A stretch of 64,000 nucleotides of DNA from Bacillus sp. NP157 (GCA_018889975.1 CP076546.1:3100001-3164000), one strand, 5' to 3'; counted from the stretch's first letter, positions 15,640-24,343 are shown. Notes: generated by a model not told the origin, from the letters alone. Numbers and translations are program-made.

Positions 15640-16065
15640 ATGGCTACCCGAAACGACCTCTGTAACTGCGCCGCGGCCCGACGGGCCGCGCGCGCACTGA
15701 CGCGGTCCTACGAACGCCACCTGGCCCCGGCCGGGCTGACCAGCTCTCAATTCTCGATCCTCGTCGTCATCGAGGACCTGCCCGGGCTGGGCATGCGCGA
15801 ACTCGCCGACGAGCTGGTGATGGATCGCACGAGCCTTGTGCGCGCGCTGCAGCCGTTGCAGCGCGATGGCCTCGTCGCGGTGGCGGTGTCGCCGCACGAT
15901 GCCCGGCAGAAGGTCTACGTACTCACCCCCGCCGGCCACGCGAAAGCCGCCGAGGCCAGCCCGCTCTGGCAAGAGGCACAGCGCGAATTCACCCGCCGCT
16001 TCGGCGGGGAGGCCGCCGCCACCGAGGCACGCGAGGCCTTCGAGAAAATGAGCCGTTTCGAGTAA
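15640..16065 (+). CDS. MarR-family transcriptional regulator
   Basis: 141-residue winged-helix repressor. The core LTSSQFSILVVIEDLPGLGM, followed by RELADELVMDRTSLVRAL, is the MarR DNA-binding domain, with the wing near DARQKVYVLT. The frame opens upstream to 15613, but the promoter and operator overlap that stretch, so ATG 15640 is preferred; there is no Shine-Dalgarno site, consistent with a leaderless message. Palindromes before this gene and before the adjacent SDR gene suggest that it represses both. The ligand is unknown. Confidence 0.88.
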   Translation: MATRNDLCNCAAARRAARALTRSYERHLAPAGLTSSQFSILVVIEDLPGLGMRELADELVMDRTSLVRALQPLQRDGLVAVAVSPHDARQKVYVLTPAGHAKAAEASPLWQEAQREFTRRFGGEAAATEAREAFEKMSRFE

Positions 16066-16072
16066 GCGTTTT

Positions 16073-16095
16073 TTGACTGCGTATGTGCATACGCA
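16073..16095 (+). promoter_or_regulatory. Operator upstream of the SDR gene
   Basis: Inverted repeat TGCGTATG-TG-CATACGCA (16078-16095) directly follows a TTGACT -35-like hexamer (16073-16078). It shares a TGTGCAT core with the palindrome in the marR promoter, suggesting the same repressor. No convincing -10 was identified. Confidence 0.6.
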
Positions 16096-16117
16096 CACCA
16101 CTAAAGGAACCGAAGCC

Positions 16118-16924
16118 ATGAACCACAAGCATCCCGGCACTGCCCTCGTCACCGGTGCCTCCAGCGGCATCGGCGCCGTCTACGCCGATCGCCTCGCCCG
16201 GCGTGGCTTCGACCTGGTGCTGGTCGCGCGCAGCCACGACAAACTCGATGCACTCGCCAGGCACCTGTCCGCCACGACGGGGCGCACGGTACGCGTGGTG
16301 ACGGCCGACCTCACGGTCGATGCGGATCTCGCCCGGGTCGAGCAGGTGATTGCCGAGACACCGAACCTCACCCTGCTCGTCAACAACGCAGGTGTCGGTT
16401 CGACCGCGCCGATGCTCGACGCTGACCTCGGCAAGATGACCGACATGATCACGCTCAATGTCACGGCCCCCACCCGCCTCGCTTACACCGCCGTGCCGGG
16501 GTTCGTCGCGCGCGGCGGTGGCGCCGTGATCAACATCGCGTCGATCGTTGCCATCGCGCCCGAGCTGCTCAACGGTGTCTATGGCGGCAGCAAGGCCTTC
16601 GTGCTCGCGCTCACCCAGTCGATGCACCACGAGCTGGCCGACAAGGGCATCAAGGTCCAGGCCGTGCTTCCCGGGGCGACCGAGACCGACTTCTGGCCCG
16701 TCGCCGGCATCTCATCGTCGCAGCTCCCGGCCGAGTGGCTGATGAGCGCCGAAGACATGGTCGATGCATCGCTCGCCGGTTTCGACGCGGGTGAACTGGT
16801 GACGTTGCCCGCCGTCGAAGACAAAACGCTGGTCGACAACCTTGAGCAGGCGCGACGCGCGTTGTTCGGCGAAATGTCGAAGTCCGCGCCGGCATCCCGC
16901 TACGGTGTCAAAGCGGTCGCCTGA
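16118..16924 (+). CDS. Short-chain dehydrogenase/reductase
   Basis: 268-residue classical SDR with Rossmann motif TGASSGIG, NNAGVG, an active-site serine in INIASIVA and the YGGSK catalytic Tyr/Lys. It is preceded by a palindromic operator and an AAAGGAAC ribosome binding site, and follows marR by 52 bp. It is probably the inducible detoxification or redox target of that MarR protein. The substrate cannot be read from the sequence. The C-terminal 40 residues (VDNLEQARRALFGEM) extend beyond the minimal fold. Confidence 0.92.
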   Translation: MNHKHPGTALVTGASSGIGAVYADRLARRGFDLVLVARSHDKLDALARHLSATTGRTVRVVTADLTVDADLARVEQVIAETPNLTLLVNNAGVGSTAPMLDADLGKMTDMITLNVTAPTRLAYTAVPGFVARGGGAVINIASIVAIAPELLNGVYGGSKAFVLALTQSMHHELADKGIKVQAVLPGATETDFWPVAGISSSQLPAEWLMSAEDMVDASLAGFDAGELVTLPAVEDKTLVDNLEQARRALFGEMSKSAPASRYGVKAVA

Positions 16925-16941
16925 CCCAGGCGTTGGTCGCA

Positions 16942-16978
16942 GCGATGGCGCGGCGACTCAGGCTCGCCGCGCCATCGC
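16942..16978. terminator. Hairpin between convergent genes
   Basis: Perfect 15-bp inverted repeat (16942-16956 and 16964-16978) with a 7-base loop, overlapping the stop codon and last codons of the glycosyltransferase and lying 18 bp past the SDR stop. No T-run follows on either strand, so it may act as a transcript-end stabiliser rather than a true intrinsic terminator. Confidence 0.5.
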
Positions 16979-18238
16979 CTGTTCGATCAGGTCGGCCGCT
17001 CGCGGCGCACCGTCTTCAGCGACAATGGCAGCCGCCGCATCCCGTGCGCGCTCCCTGCATGCCACGTTGGGAAGTAGCGCGCGCAAATGCTCCGCGGCGC
17101 GTGCGGTGGTGTAGTGGCTCGCGCCAAGCACATCGCCGACGCCGAGGCGCACGATGCGCGCCGCGTTATCCGGCTGGTCGAATCCGTGCGGTACGACCAG
17201 CTGCGGATGCCCCGCACGCAATGCTTCCTGGGTCGTGCCGATGCCGCCGTGGTGGATGACCGCCGCCGCACGCGCGAACAGCGCACCGTGCGGGGCGTAG
17301 TCGGCGAGGAACACATCGTCGCCGGCCAGTGCAAGCTGATCACGCAATACCGCCGAGCCGGTCAGCAGCACGGCGCGCTGGCCAAGCTGGCGCGCTGCCT
17401 CGGCGCTGGCTCGCAGAAAACCCGCCCCGGCATGCACCGCCGCCGAGCCCAGCGTGAAGACCAGCGGCGCGGGGCCGGCATCCAGCCACGCACTGAGTGT
17501 GTCGTCGAGCGCGTCGTCGAACGGAAGGTAGCGGCAGGGACCGGTCAGCGTGGCCTGGGCAGGTGCGTCGGGCGGGAGCGGGCCGAACAGGCGTGTGTAC
17601 ATCGCCAGCGCCCCATCGCGGCCATGCTGCCCGCGATGGAACGGGTCGCCGGCCGCGGCGACGGGTGGCAGGCCAAGCTCCTGCCGGAACGCGCGCACGC
17701 GTGCCGTCCACGGCCGGGTGACGGCTTCCACCAGGCGAACCAGCCAACGCGCGCGTGCCGGCGACCGGCGCAACGCGGCGTCGACGAAAGCCACGCCCGT
17801 CGCCGGGGGATCGAACGGCGAGAGGAACACCGAGGGCGAGAAGATGGCCGACAGCCATGCCAGCGGCAGCGTCTCGCCCAGCACCTGGCCGGCGAACGCG
17901 AGCGTCGTGGTCACGATCGCATCCGCGTCTTCGCACACGGGGCGCAGCGCCGCGTAGCTCGCCGCGATATCCGCCGCAGCCAGGTCGCGCACCACGAAGC
18001 GCGGCCCCCGCCACGGGTGGAAGGCGCGCGCGGCGAAGGCCGCCTTGTCCTCGGGCTCGGCGATGCCACTGGCCAGCACGAAGGCGAGGCCGGCGTCGCG
18101 TACCGCGTCGCGGTGGATCGCATGCGCGCCCACGGTCACCCGGTGGCCACGGGCGGCCAGTTCGCGACCCACCGCCAGCAAGGGGAACAGGTCACCCTGC
18201 GAACCCACGGTCGCGAACACGATGTGCCGTCCAGCCAT
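16958..18238 (-). CDS. Glycosyltransferase family 1 (UGT/MGT-like)
   Basis: 426-residue GT-B fold enzyme. The N-terminus GRHIVFATVGSQGDLFPLLA is the acceptor-domain signature, and the C-terminal HHGGIGTTQEALRAGHP followed by VPHGFDQPDNAARI is the nucleotide-sugar donor site. This resembles sterol/macrolide glucosyltransferases and RhlB-type rhamnosyltransferases. No rhlA-like gene is adjacent, so the acceptor is unknown; natural-product or glycolipid modification is plausible. It is divergent from the metE leader, and the last codons lie in a hairpin shared with the convergent SDR gene. Confidence 0.88.
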   Translation of the reverse strand: MAGRHIVFATVGSQGDLFPLLAVGRELAARGHRVTVGAHAIHRDAVRDAGLAFVLASGIAEPEDKAAFAARAFHPWRGPRFVVRDLAAADIAASYAALRPVCEDADAIVTTTLAFAGQVLGETLPLAWLSAIFSPSVFLSPFDPPATGVAFVDAALRRSPARARWLVRLVEAVTRPWTARVRAFRQELGLPPVAAAGDPFHRGQHGRDGALAMYTRLFGPLPPDAPAQATLTGPCRYLPFDDALDDTLSAWLDAGPAPLVFTLGSAAVHAGAGFLRASAEAARQLGQRAVLLTGSAVLRDQLALAGDDVFLADYAPHGALFARAAAVIHHGGIGTTQEALRAGHPQLVVPHGFDQPDNAARIVRLGVGDVLGASHYTTARAAEHLRALLPNVACRERARDAAAAIVAEDGAPRAADLIEQAMARRA

Positions 18239-18284
18239 GCGTAGCCTCCAATCCCGGGACGCCCATGGTGGCGCATTTGACTTC

Positions 18285-18300
18285 GGACGTCCGGACGGCT
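18285..18300. promoter_or_regulatory. MetJ-box-like tandem octamers upstream of metE
   Basis: GGACGTCC followed directly by GGACGGCT, each matching 6 of 8 positions of the enterobacterial met box AGACGTCT, in the spacer between TTGACT (18277-18282) and TAATTT (18300-18305). The flanking sequence TTCGGACGTCC is repeated at 55311-55320. No metJ gene is in the window, so the binding protein is unknown. Confidence 0.5.
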
Positions 18301-18314
18301 AATTTCGCCGACGC

Positions 18315-18510
18315 CAACGGTCTTTATCTCTTTATTCGAATATAGAGATAAAGCTAAGAGGGAAGCCGGTGCGAATCCGGCGCTGCCCCGCAGCGGTATG
18401 TGGAGACGACGTCCGTCAGACGCACTGGGCCAGGCCGGCCCGGGAAGCGACGGCGAAGGCGGCATGCGCAGGCGTGCCACATCCACGAGCCCGAAGACCT
18501 GCCGCCAGCC
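18315..18510 (+). ncRNA. Cobalamin riboswitch
   Basis: The leader of metE carries the conserved elements of an adenosylcobalamin-type riboswitch in order: GGTC (18319-18322) pairing with GACC (18496-18499) as P1, the core AAGAGGGAAGCCGGTGCGAA, then GCTGCCCCGCAGCGGTA, a GGGAAGCGACGG segment, and the B12 box GAGCCCGAAGACCTGCC near 18488-18504. Cobalamin should lower expression of the B12-independent methionine synthase, as known for riboswitch-controlled metE genes. Downstream, GC-rich hairpins and an SD-sequestering stem form the expression platform. Confidence 0.93.
18323..18352. promoter_or_regulatory. 30-bp palindrome, metE copy
   Basis: Near-perfect 30-bp inverted repeat beginning TTTATCTC and ending GAGATAAA, with 28 of 30 positions self-complementary. 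ATC and GAT half-sites lie at positions 4-6 and 25-27, as in copies upstream of metK and metF. It sits inside the 5' part of the riboswitch, so it may also or only form an RNA stem. Confidence 0.6.
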
Positions 18511-18681
18511 TGGGCGCATGCATCGTCATGGATGCGCGTGCCCTGCCGACCTGGCCTGCCGCCTTTCCGGTGGCGTGCCGGTTCGCCCGCGGGGGCGAAG
18601 GTCGACGGCCAGCCCGCATGACACGCCCTCGCGCCGCCCCTTCGCGGCGTGGCCGGCGTGCCCGCGTGCGCCGCCCTTCCC

Positions 18682-18703
18682 TCCTCTTTTTTCCTAAAGA
18701 GGA
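18682..18703 (+). promoter_or_regulatory. Shine-Dalgarno-sequestering hairpin of metE
   Basis: TCCTCTTT (18682-18689) pairs perfectly with AAAGAGGA (18696-18703), which is the metE ribosome binding site 8 bases before the ATG. An upstream GCGCCGC/GCGGCG hairpin lies near 18630-18655. This is the expected translational off-state of the cobalamin riboswitch. Confidence 0.75.
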
Positions 18704-18711
18704 ATCGATCC

Positions 18712-20991
18712 ATGCCACACGTTACCTACCTCGGTTTTCCCCGCATCGGCCGCCGCCGCGAACTCAAGCGCCTGCTCGAGGCGCACTGGAAAGGCGAAGC
18801 TACCGCCGCCGACCTGCAGGCGACCGCAGCCACCCTGCGCCAGCGCCATTGGCGACTGGCCCGCGACGCGGGCGCCGACAGCGTCCCCGTGAATGACTTC
18901 TCGCTCTACGACCACGTGCTCGACGCCGCGGTAGCCGTGGACGCGCTGCCCGACCGCTATCGCGCGCTGCAAGGGCGCGATCCACTGGCCGCCTATTTCG
19001 CGATGGCGCGTGGACACCAGGACAAGGACTTCGACCTGCGTGCGCTGGAGATGACCAAGTGGTTCGACACGAACTACCACTACATCGTCCCCGAGCTCCA
19101 CGCCGGCCAGGCCTTCCATCCGAGGCCCGATAAAGCCGTCGGCGAATATCGCGAAGCGGTGGCCGCCGGGCACGATGCGCGCCCTGTCCTGCTCGGGCCG
19201 GTGACGTTCCTCCTGCTGTCGAAAACCGTCGATGGCAGCGACCCGCTCGCTCTGCTCGAAGCGCTGTTGCCGGCATGGCTCGGCGTGGTCGACGCCCTCG
19301 TCGCCGCGGGTGCCACCTGGATCCAGGTCGACGAGCCGGCGCTGGTGCTCGACCTGTCCGACGCGGCGCGCGACGCCTTCCGCCGCGCGTACGCCGTGCT
19401 TGCGCAACGCTCGGCGGCAAAGGTCATCCTCGCGACCTATTTCGGCGCGCTCGGCGCCAACCTCGACCTCGCAGCCGCGCTGCCGGTGGCCGGCCTGCAC
19501 GTCGACCTCGCCCGCGCGCCGGAGCAGCTGGACGCCGTCGCCGCCGCGCTGCCCGTGGATCGCGTGTTGTCGGCCGGCCTGCTCGACGGTCGCAACGTGT
19601 GGCTCAGCGATCCGTCGGTGATGGCCCCGCGTCTCGAGCGCCTGCGCGAACGAATCGCCGACGGCCGCCTGTGGCTGGCACCCTCCTGCTCCCTGCTGCA
19701 CGTGCCGATCGACGCCACCGAGGAGAAACAGCTGCCTGGCGACACCGGCCACTGGCTGTCGTTCGCGAAGCAGAAGATCGAAGAGCTGCGCCGCTATGCC
19801 GACGCGGCGCTCGGCTCGACGGCCGCCGCGGATGCGCTGGCGCGACAGCGCGACATCGTCGCGGCGCGCCACACGGCACCCACCGTGGTTCGTGCCGACG
19901 TGCGCGCCCGCGTCCGTGCGCTCACCCCGCAGTCCAGCCAGCGGCGTTCCGGCTTCGCCCACCGCGCCGCCGTCCAGCAGGAACGCTTCGGCCTGCCGCC
20001 GCTTCCTACAACCACGATCGGCTCGTTCCCGCAGACCAGCGACCTGCGCCTCGCTCGGGCGGCGTTCAAGTCGGGCAAGCTCGACGCCGGGGCGTACCAC
20101 GGCCTGCTCGAGGATGAAGTGCGTCGCGCGGTGCGCTTCCAGGAGGATGCCGGCCTGGACGTGCTCGTCCACGGCGAGCCCGAGCGCAACGACATGGTCG
20201 AATACTTCGGCGAGCAACTGGACGGCTACGCGTTCACGAAGAACGGCTGGGTGCAAAGCTACGGATCGCGCTGCGTCAAGCCGCCGATCATCTACGGCGA
20301 CGTCGCCCGCCCGGCACCGATGACCGTCGGCTGGTCGTCGTTCGCCCAGTCGCTCACGTCGCGCCCGATGAAGGGGATGCTGACCGGTCCGGTGACGATG
20401 CTGCAGTGGTCCTTCGTACGCGACGACCTGCCGCGCGCCGACGTCTGCCGACAGCTGGCGCTTGCCCTGCGCGACGAAGTGCATGACCTGGAGCGCGCCG
20501 GCATCGGCATCGTCCAGATCGACGAACCCGCGCTTCGCGAAGGCTTGCCGCTGCGTCGCGCCGACTGGAAGGCCTACCTCGCGTGGGCGGTCGAGGCCTT
20601 CCGGATCACCGCCGGCGGCACCAGCGATGCCACCCAGGTGCACACCCACATGTGCTATTCGGAGTTCAACGACATCATCGAGGCGGTCGCCGCCATGGAC
20701 GCCGACGTCATCTCCATCGAAACCAGCCGCTCGCGGATGGAACTGCTGGATGCCTTCACCCGCTTCCGCTATCCCAACGGGATCGGCCCGGGCGTCTACG
20801 ACATCCACTCCCCCCGGGTGCCGGCGGAGGCCGAAATGGCCGACCTGCTCGCCCGGGCCCTGCAGGTCCTCGCCCCCGGGCAGCTGTGGGTCAACCCCGA
20901 TTGCGGGCTGAAGACCCGCGGCTGGAAGGAGGTAGGCGAAGCCCTGCGCGGCATGGTGGCCGTGGCCCGCCAGGCCCGCGAACGCCTGTAG
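18712..20991 (+). CDS. metE: Cobalamin-independent methionine synthase
   Basis: 759-residue MetE, which transfers the methyl group of 5-methyltetrahydrofolate (polyglutamate) to homocysteine without B12. It has two barrel domains, with zinc and substrate residues visible in HTHMCYSEF (His, Cys), in ETSRSRMELL, and in NPDCGLKTR (Cys near residue 725). Length and termini are normal. The ATG follows AAGAGGA. Control is by the cobalamin riboswitch, with possible extra operators upstream. The TAG stop is supplied by the first bases of a REP element. metK follows 209 bp downstream and metF supplies its methyl donor. Confidence 0.97.
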   Translation: MPHVTYLGFPRIGRRRELKRLLEAHWKGEATAADLQATAATLRQRHWRLARDAGADSVPVNDFSLYDHVLDAAVAVDALPDRYRALQGRDPLAAYFAMARGHQDKDFDLRALEMTKWFDTNYHYIVPELHAGQAFHPRPDKAVGEYREAVAAGHDARPVLLGPVTFLLLSKTVDGSDPLALLEALLPAWLGVVDALVAAGATWIQVDEPALVLDLSDAARDAFRRAYAVLAQRSAAKVILATYFGALGANLDLAAALPVAGLHVDLARAPEQLDAVAAALPVDRVLSAGLLDGRNVWLSDPSVMAPRLERLRERIADGRLWLAPSCSLLHVPIDATEEKQLPGDTGHWLSFAKQKIEELRRYADAALGSTAAADALARQRDIVAARHTAPTVVRADVRARVRALTPQSSQRRSGFAHRAAVQQERFGLPPLPTTTIGSFPQTSDLRLARAAFKSGKLDAGAYHGLLEDEVRRAVRFQEDAGLDVLVHGEPERNDMVEYFGEQLDGYAFTKNGWVQSYGSRCVKPPIIYGDVARPAPMTVGWSSFAQSLTSRPMKGMLTGPVTMLQWSFVRDDLPRADVCRQLALALRDEVHDLERAGIGIVQIDEPALREGLPLRRADWKAYLAWAVEAFRITAGGTSDATQVHTHMCYSEFNDIIEAVAAMDADVISIETSRSRMELLDAFTRFRYPNGIGPGVYDIHSPRVPAEAEMADLLARALQVLAPGQLWVNPDCGLKTRGWKEVGEALRGMVAVARQARERL

Positions 20992-21053
20992 GAGCGCGCT
21001 CGCGCGCGATTGGGGTGCCCAGGTGGCCCCAATCGCGCGCAGGCGCGGCCCAA
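20988..21053. repeat. Inverted REP pair after metE
   Basis: A plus-orientation GTAGGAGCGCGC-type copy (20988-21010) and an imperfect inverted copy (about 21031-21053) flank a GATTGGGG/CCCCAATC stem. Together they can form one long hairpin that begins at the metE stop codon. It may protect the metE mRNA end or attenuate read-through into metK. Confidence 0.75.
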
Positions 21054-21162
21054 CAAGGGGACGGCCGGATAATCCCGGGCTGAACATCCATGCAATCGTC
21101 ACCCCCGGGGGGTACCCTTGGCGCTGCAATCCGTCGCAGGGCCGTGTATCATGGCGCGCCCT

Positions 21163-21192
21163 TTTATCTCTTTATCCGTAAAGAAGGATATA
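21163..21192. promoter_or_regulatory. 30-bp palindrome, metK copy
   Basis: Imperfect 30-bp inverted repeat starting with the same 13 bases as the metE copy (TTTATCTCTTTAT) and ending GGATATA. The ATC and GAT half-sites have the same spacing as at metE and metF. It ends 8 bp before the ATG and includes the AAGGA ribosome binding site; a TATCAT -10-like hexamer lies upstream at 21147-21152. Confidence 0.6.
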
Positions 21193-21200
21193 TCCCCTCG

Positions 21201-22421
21201 ATGAGCAGCTATCTCTTCACCTCCGAGTCGGTCTCCGAAGGCCATCCGGACAAAATCGCCGACCAGATCTCCGACGCCGTCCTCGATGCCATCCTGGCTC
21301 AGGATCCCCGTGCGCGCGTGGCCTGCGAAACGCTGGTGAAGACCGGCGTGGCCATCGTCGCGGGTGAAATCACCACCAGCGCCTGGATCGACCTCGAGGC
21401 GCTCACCCGCAAGGTCATCCTCGACATCGGCTACGACTCCTCGGAAGTCGGCTTCGACGGCGAGACCTGCGGCGTCCTGAACCTGATCGGCAAGCAGTCG
21501 CCGGACATCAACCAGGGCGTGGACCGCAAGAAGCCCGAAGAACAGGGCGCCGGCGACCAGGGCCTGATGTTCGGTTACGCCACCAACGAAACCACCGAGT
21601 TCATGCCGGCGGCGATCCACTACGCCCATCGCCTGGTCGAGCAGCAGACCAAGGTCCGCAAGAAGAAGAACTCGCCGCTGCCGTGGCTGCGTCCGGACGC
21701 GAAGAGCCAGGTCACCCTGCGCTACAACGAAGCCGGCGAAGCCATCGCGATCGACGCCGTGGTGCTCTCCACCCAGCACGATCCGGGCGTGAAGCAGAAG
21801 GACCTGGTCGAAGGCGTGCGCGAGCTGATCCTCAAGCCCGTGCTGCCGGCCAAGCTCCTGCACAAGGACACCAAGTTCCACATCAACCCGACCGGCAAGT
21901 TCGTCATCGGTGGCCCGGTGGGCGACTGCGGCCTCACCGGCCGCAAGATCATCGTCGACACCTACGGCGGCTGGGCTCGCCACGGTGGTGGTGCGTTCTC
22001 GGGCAAGGATCCGTCCAAGGTCGACCGTTCGGCTGCCTACGCCGCACGCTACGTCGCCAAGAACATCGTCGCGGCCGGCCTCGCCGACCGTTGCGAAATC
22101 CAGGTCAGCTACGCCATCGGCGTGGCCGAGCCGACCTCGATCTCGGTCACCACCTTCGGCACCGGCAAGATCCCCGACGAGAAGATCGAGAAGCTGATCC
22201 GCAAGCATTTCGACCTGCGCCCGTACGGCATCATCCAGATGCTCGACCTGGTGCACCCGATGTACCAGCCGACCGCGTCGAACGGCCACTTCGGCCGCAA
22301 GCCGTACGAGATCACCGACAAGAACGGCAACACGTTCACGGCGTTCTCGTGGGAAAAGACCGACAAGGCCGAGATCCTGCGCGACGCCGCCGGTCTGGGC
22401 GCCAAGGTTTCCCGCAAGTAA
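21201..22421 (+). CDS. metK: S-adenosylmethionine synthetase
   Basis: 406-residue MetK, which forms SAM from methionine and ATP. Visible motifs are [16 protein letters not shown] at the N-terminus, [12 protein letters not shown] (central ATP/methionine loop), and the [19 protein letters not shown] signature with the catalytic lysine. This is the standard bacterial length. It follows metE on the same strand, separated by a REP pair and its own leader with the 30-bp palindrome. A strong intrinsic terminator follows 26 bp after the stop. Confidence 0.98.
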   Translation: MSSYLFTSESVSEGHPDKIADQISDAVLDAILAQDPRARVACETLVKTGVAIVAGEITTSAWIDLEALTRKVILDIGYDSSEVGFDGETCGVLNLIGKQSPDINQGVDRKKPEEQGAGDQGLMFGYATNETTEFMPAAIHYAHRLVEQQTKVRKKKNSPLPWLRPDAKSQVTLRYNEAGEAIAIDAVVLSTQHDPGVKQKDLVEGVRELILKPVLPAKLLHKDTKFHINPTGKFVIGGPVGDCGLTGRKIIVDTYGGWARHGGGAFSGKDPSKVDRSAAYAARYVAKNIVAAGLADRCEIQVSYAIGVAEPTSISVTTFGTGKIPDEKIEKLIRKHFDLRPYGIIQMLDLVHPMYQPTASNGHFGRKPYEITDKNGNTFTAFSWEKTDKAEILRDAAGLGAKVSRK

Positions 22422-22447
22422 GCGGAACGCTTCAGGTCATACCGGAA

Positions 22448-22475
22448 CGGGCGCCCCAGGGCGCCCGTTTTTTTT
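22448..22475 (+). terminator. Intrinsic terminator of metK
   Basis: CGGGCGCC-CCAG-GGCGCCCG hairpin (8-bp stem) followed by eight T. Confidence 0.93.
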
Positions 22476-22611
22476 GCCTCGCGATGGCCGGCCGCTGGCG
22501 ACGGGTCATGCGAACGGCAACGCCACCAGCGTGGTACCTGCTTACCCGCGAGGGTCACGGCGACTTCATGGCCGGGGTGAGACACCTTGGCATCGTTAAA
22601 GGAGAAGCCCC

Positions 22612-23136
22612 ATGTCGAACGCCCTGCCCCGCATCCTCGCCACTGCCTTCCTGGCCGCCGCCATGCCCATGGCCGCCTTCGCCCAGCACACGGACTCGAA
22701 GGGCGGCACGCCCACCGACGCGGGCTTCGTGTCGAACGCCAGTGGCGCCGGGCTCGCCGAGATCGAAGCGTCGAAGCTCGCCGCGACCAACGCCGGCTCG
22801 GACAAGGTGAAGACCTTCGCGCAGAAGATCATCGCCGACCACACCAAGGCAGGCGATGAACTGAAGACGCTCGCCGCAGGCGATCGCGGTTATGCAACCG
22901 CCGACTCCCCGCCGCCGGCGGACCAGAAGGACATCGACGCGCTGAAGACGCTCACCGGCGCGGCCTTCGACAAGGAATACGCGAAGGTGATGGTCGCCGA
23001 CCACGAGAAGGCCGTCGCGATTTTCGAGGTGGAAGTCGAGAAGGGTTCGAACAAGGACCTGCAGGCCTTCGCGAAGAAGACCCTACCGACCCTGAAGGAT
23101 CACCTGAAGATGGCCCGCGCGCTCCCCACCAAATAA
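22612..23136 (+). CDS. DUF4142 periplasmic protein
   Basis: 174-residue secreted protein with signal peptide MSNALPRILATAFLAAAMPM followed by AAFAQ. The rest is a helical DUF4142 domain with characteristic segments DKVKTFAQKIIADHTKAGDE and KVMVADHEKAVAIF, a ferritin-like four-helix arrangement. The molecular function of the family is unknown; many members in Xanthomonadales are small stress-associated periplasmic proteins. The ribosome binding site AAAGGAG is strong. It is monocistronic, with a REP element and the IS directly downstream. Confidence 0.85.
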   Translation: MSNALPRILATAFLAAAMPMAAFAQHTDSKGGTPTDAGFVSNASGAGLAEIEASKLAATNAGSDKVKTFAQKIIADHTKAGDELKTLAAGDRGYATADSPPPADQKDIDALKTLTGAAFDKEYAKVMVADHEKAVAIFEVEVEKGSNKDLQAFAKKTLPTLKDHLKMARALPTK

Positions 23137-23144
23137 CCAACCCT

Positions 23145-23178
23145 GTAGGAGCGCGCCTGCGCGCGATGTAGGAGCGGC
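23145..23178 (+). repeat. REP element, second copy cut by the IS
   Basis: A complete plus-orientation copy (23145-23167) is followed by the start of a second, GTAGGAGCGGC (23168-23178). The second is interrupted two bases later by the IS3-family element, so the IS inserted at or in a REP pair. Confidence 0.7.
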
Positions 23179-23219
23179 AATGTAGTGGTCAAGTCCTCGT
23201 GGACCACGCCGTAGGCGTT

Positions 23220-24005
23220 TTATGCCGCCAGCCACTCGAAGGTGGCTGGCGGCACGTCGTTTAGCCGCGAGTGCGGCCGCTGCTGGTCGTAATAGATCAG
23301 GAAGCTGGAGAAGTCCTTCGTGGCCTCGTCGAACGTCGCGTAGCCACTGGTCGGCATCCATTCGTGTTTCAGGGTGTGGAAGAAGCGTTCGACGACAGCG
23401 TTATCCCAGCAGTTTCCGCGGCGACTCATGCTCTGCCGGATGGATCGCCGGGCGAGGAAGTCGACGAATCGTTGCGCGCTGTACTGGCAGCCCTGGTCGG
23501 AGTGGAACAGCAGTGGCCCCTGCGGTTGCCGGTGCGCCAGTGCCAGCTCCAGAGCCTGCTCGGCCAGGTAGGCATCGGCCATCGAGCCGGTTGCCCAGCC
23601 CACGATGCGCCGGGAAAACAGGTCCATCACGATGGCGATATACAGCCATCGCCGCCCCACCCGAACCTGCGTGATGTCACCGGCCCAGGCCACATCCGGC
23701 GCGGCAGGATCAAACTCGCGATTGAGGTCGTTGTCGGCCACGATGGCTGGCTTGGTCGCTCGTCGATAGTGGGCGTACGGGCGGCGCCGACGCTTCAGGC
23801 CCAGCTGTTTGATCAGGGTCCGGGCCCTGTAGCGACCAACGTCATGGCCCTGATTACGCAAGCTCGCCGACAGCCGGCGCGACCCCAGGCTGCATCGCCC
23901 CTGCTCGTGTAACGTCCGCGCAGCCTTGGCTAGCACCGGCCCGATCGTCCGCTCGCGTCGCTCGCGCCGCCCGGCGTAGTAGCTGCTGCGGGACACGCCC
24001 GCCAC
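23220..24005 (-). CDS. IS3-family transposase, OrfB (DDE catalytic part)
   Basis: Retroviral-type integrase domain with the DDE residues in AGDITQVR (first Asp), HSDQGCQYS (second Asp) and NAVVERFFHTLKHE (Glu), preceded by an HTH_21-like segment. About 261 residues are given from the GTG at 24005, but the frame is open further upstream (AAWLVTQAVDAARGTIPVRR). The active protein is expected to be an OrfAB fusion made by -1 frameshifting at 24098-24104. No stop or frame disruption is visible. Confidence 0.93.
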   Translation of the reverse strand: MAGVSRSSYYAGRRERRERTIGPVLAKAARTLHEQGRCSLGSRRLSASLRNQGHDVGRYRARTLIKQLGLKRRRRPYAHYRRATKPAIVADNDLNREFDPAAPDVAWAGDITQVRVGRRWLYIAIVMDLFSRRIVGWATGSMADAYLAEQALELALAHRQPQGPLLFHSDQGCQYSAQRFVDFLARRSIRQSMSRRGNCWDNAVVERFFHTLKHEWMPTSGYATFDEATKDFSSFLIYYDQQRPHSRLNDVPPATFEWLAA

Positions 24006-24046
24006 CGCGCAAGCCCGCCTTACCGGGATCGTGCCCCTCGCCGCAT

Positions 24047-24343
24047 CTACCGCTTGCGTGACCAGCCAGGCGGCGGATTTTGGAGAAGGGCATCGAATTT
24101 TTTTAGGAATTCGACCTCGCCCTCCAACTGGGCAACGCGTTTGCGAAGCGCGGCCATTTCCTTGTCCTGCTCGGCCTTGCCAGGCGGATGGCTCCGACGC
24201 TCGCGCTCGGCAGCCACCCAGCGCCTAAGCGCAGTGGGACCCAGCCCAAACATCTTGCACACAGCCAACACCGGCTGCCCCTGGTCCACCACCAGGCGTA
24301 CGGCTTCCTTCTGCACAGAAGGGTCTACAACTCGATATCCCAT
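24047..24343 (-). CDS. IS3-family transposase, OrfA (DNA-binding part)
   Basis: 98-residue HTH_Tnp_1 protein: KEAVRLVVDQGQPVLAVCKM is the helix-turn-helix, followed by a leucine-zipper-like helix (KEMAALRKRVAQLEGEVEFL) used for multimerisation. The slippery run lies at codons 84-86 (LKK). Termination in its own frame gives the regulatory OrfA; a -1 slip gives the full transposase. Confidence 0.92.
   Translation of the reverse strand: MGYRVVDPSVQKEAVRLVVDQGQPVLAVCKMFGLGPTALRRWVAAERERRSHPPGKAEQDKEMAALRKRVAQLEGEVEFLKKFDALLQNPPPGWSRKR
24098..24104 (-). other. Programmed -1 frameshift site of the IS
   Basis: Seven consecutive A on the coding strand within CTA AAA AAA. Slipping back one base joins OrfA at LKK to the OrfB frame continuing IRCPSPKSAAWLVTQ, with no stop in between, as in other IS3-family elements. 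Confidence 0.85.

Noticed and set aside
18694-21129. 811-codon open frame antisense to metE
   Set aside because: Antisense shadow of metE; no ribosome binding site and no protein-family features.
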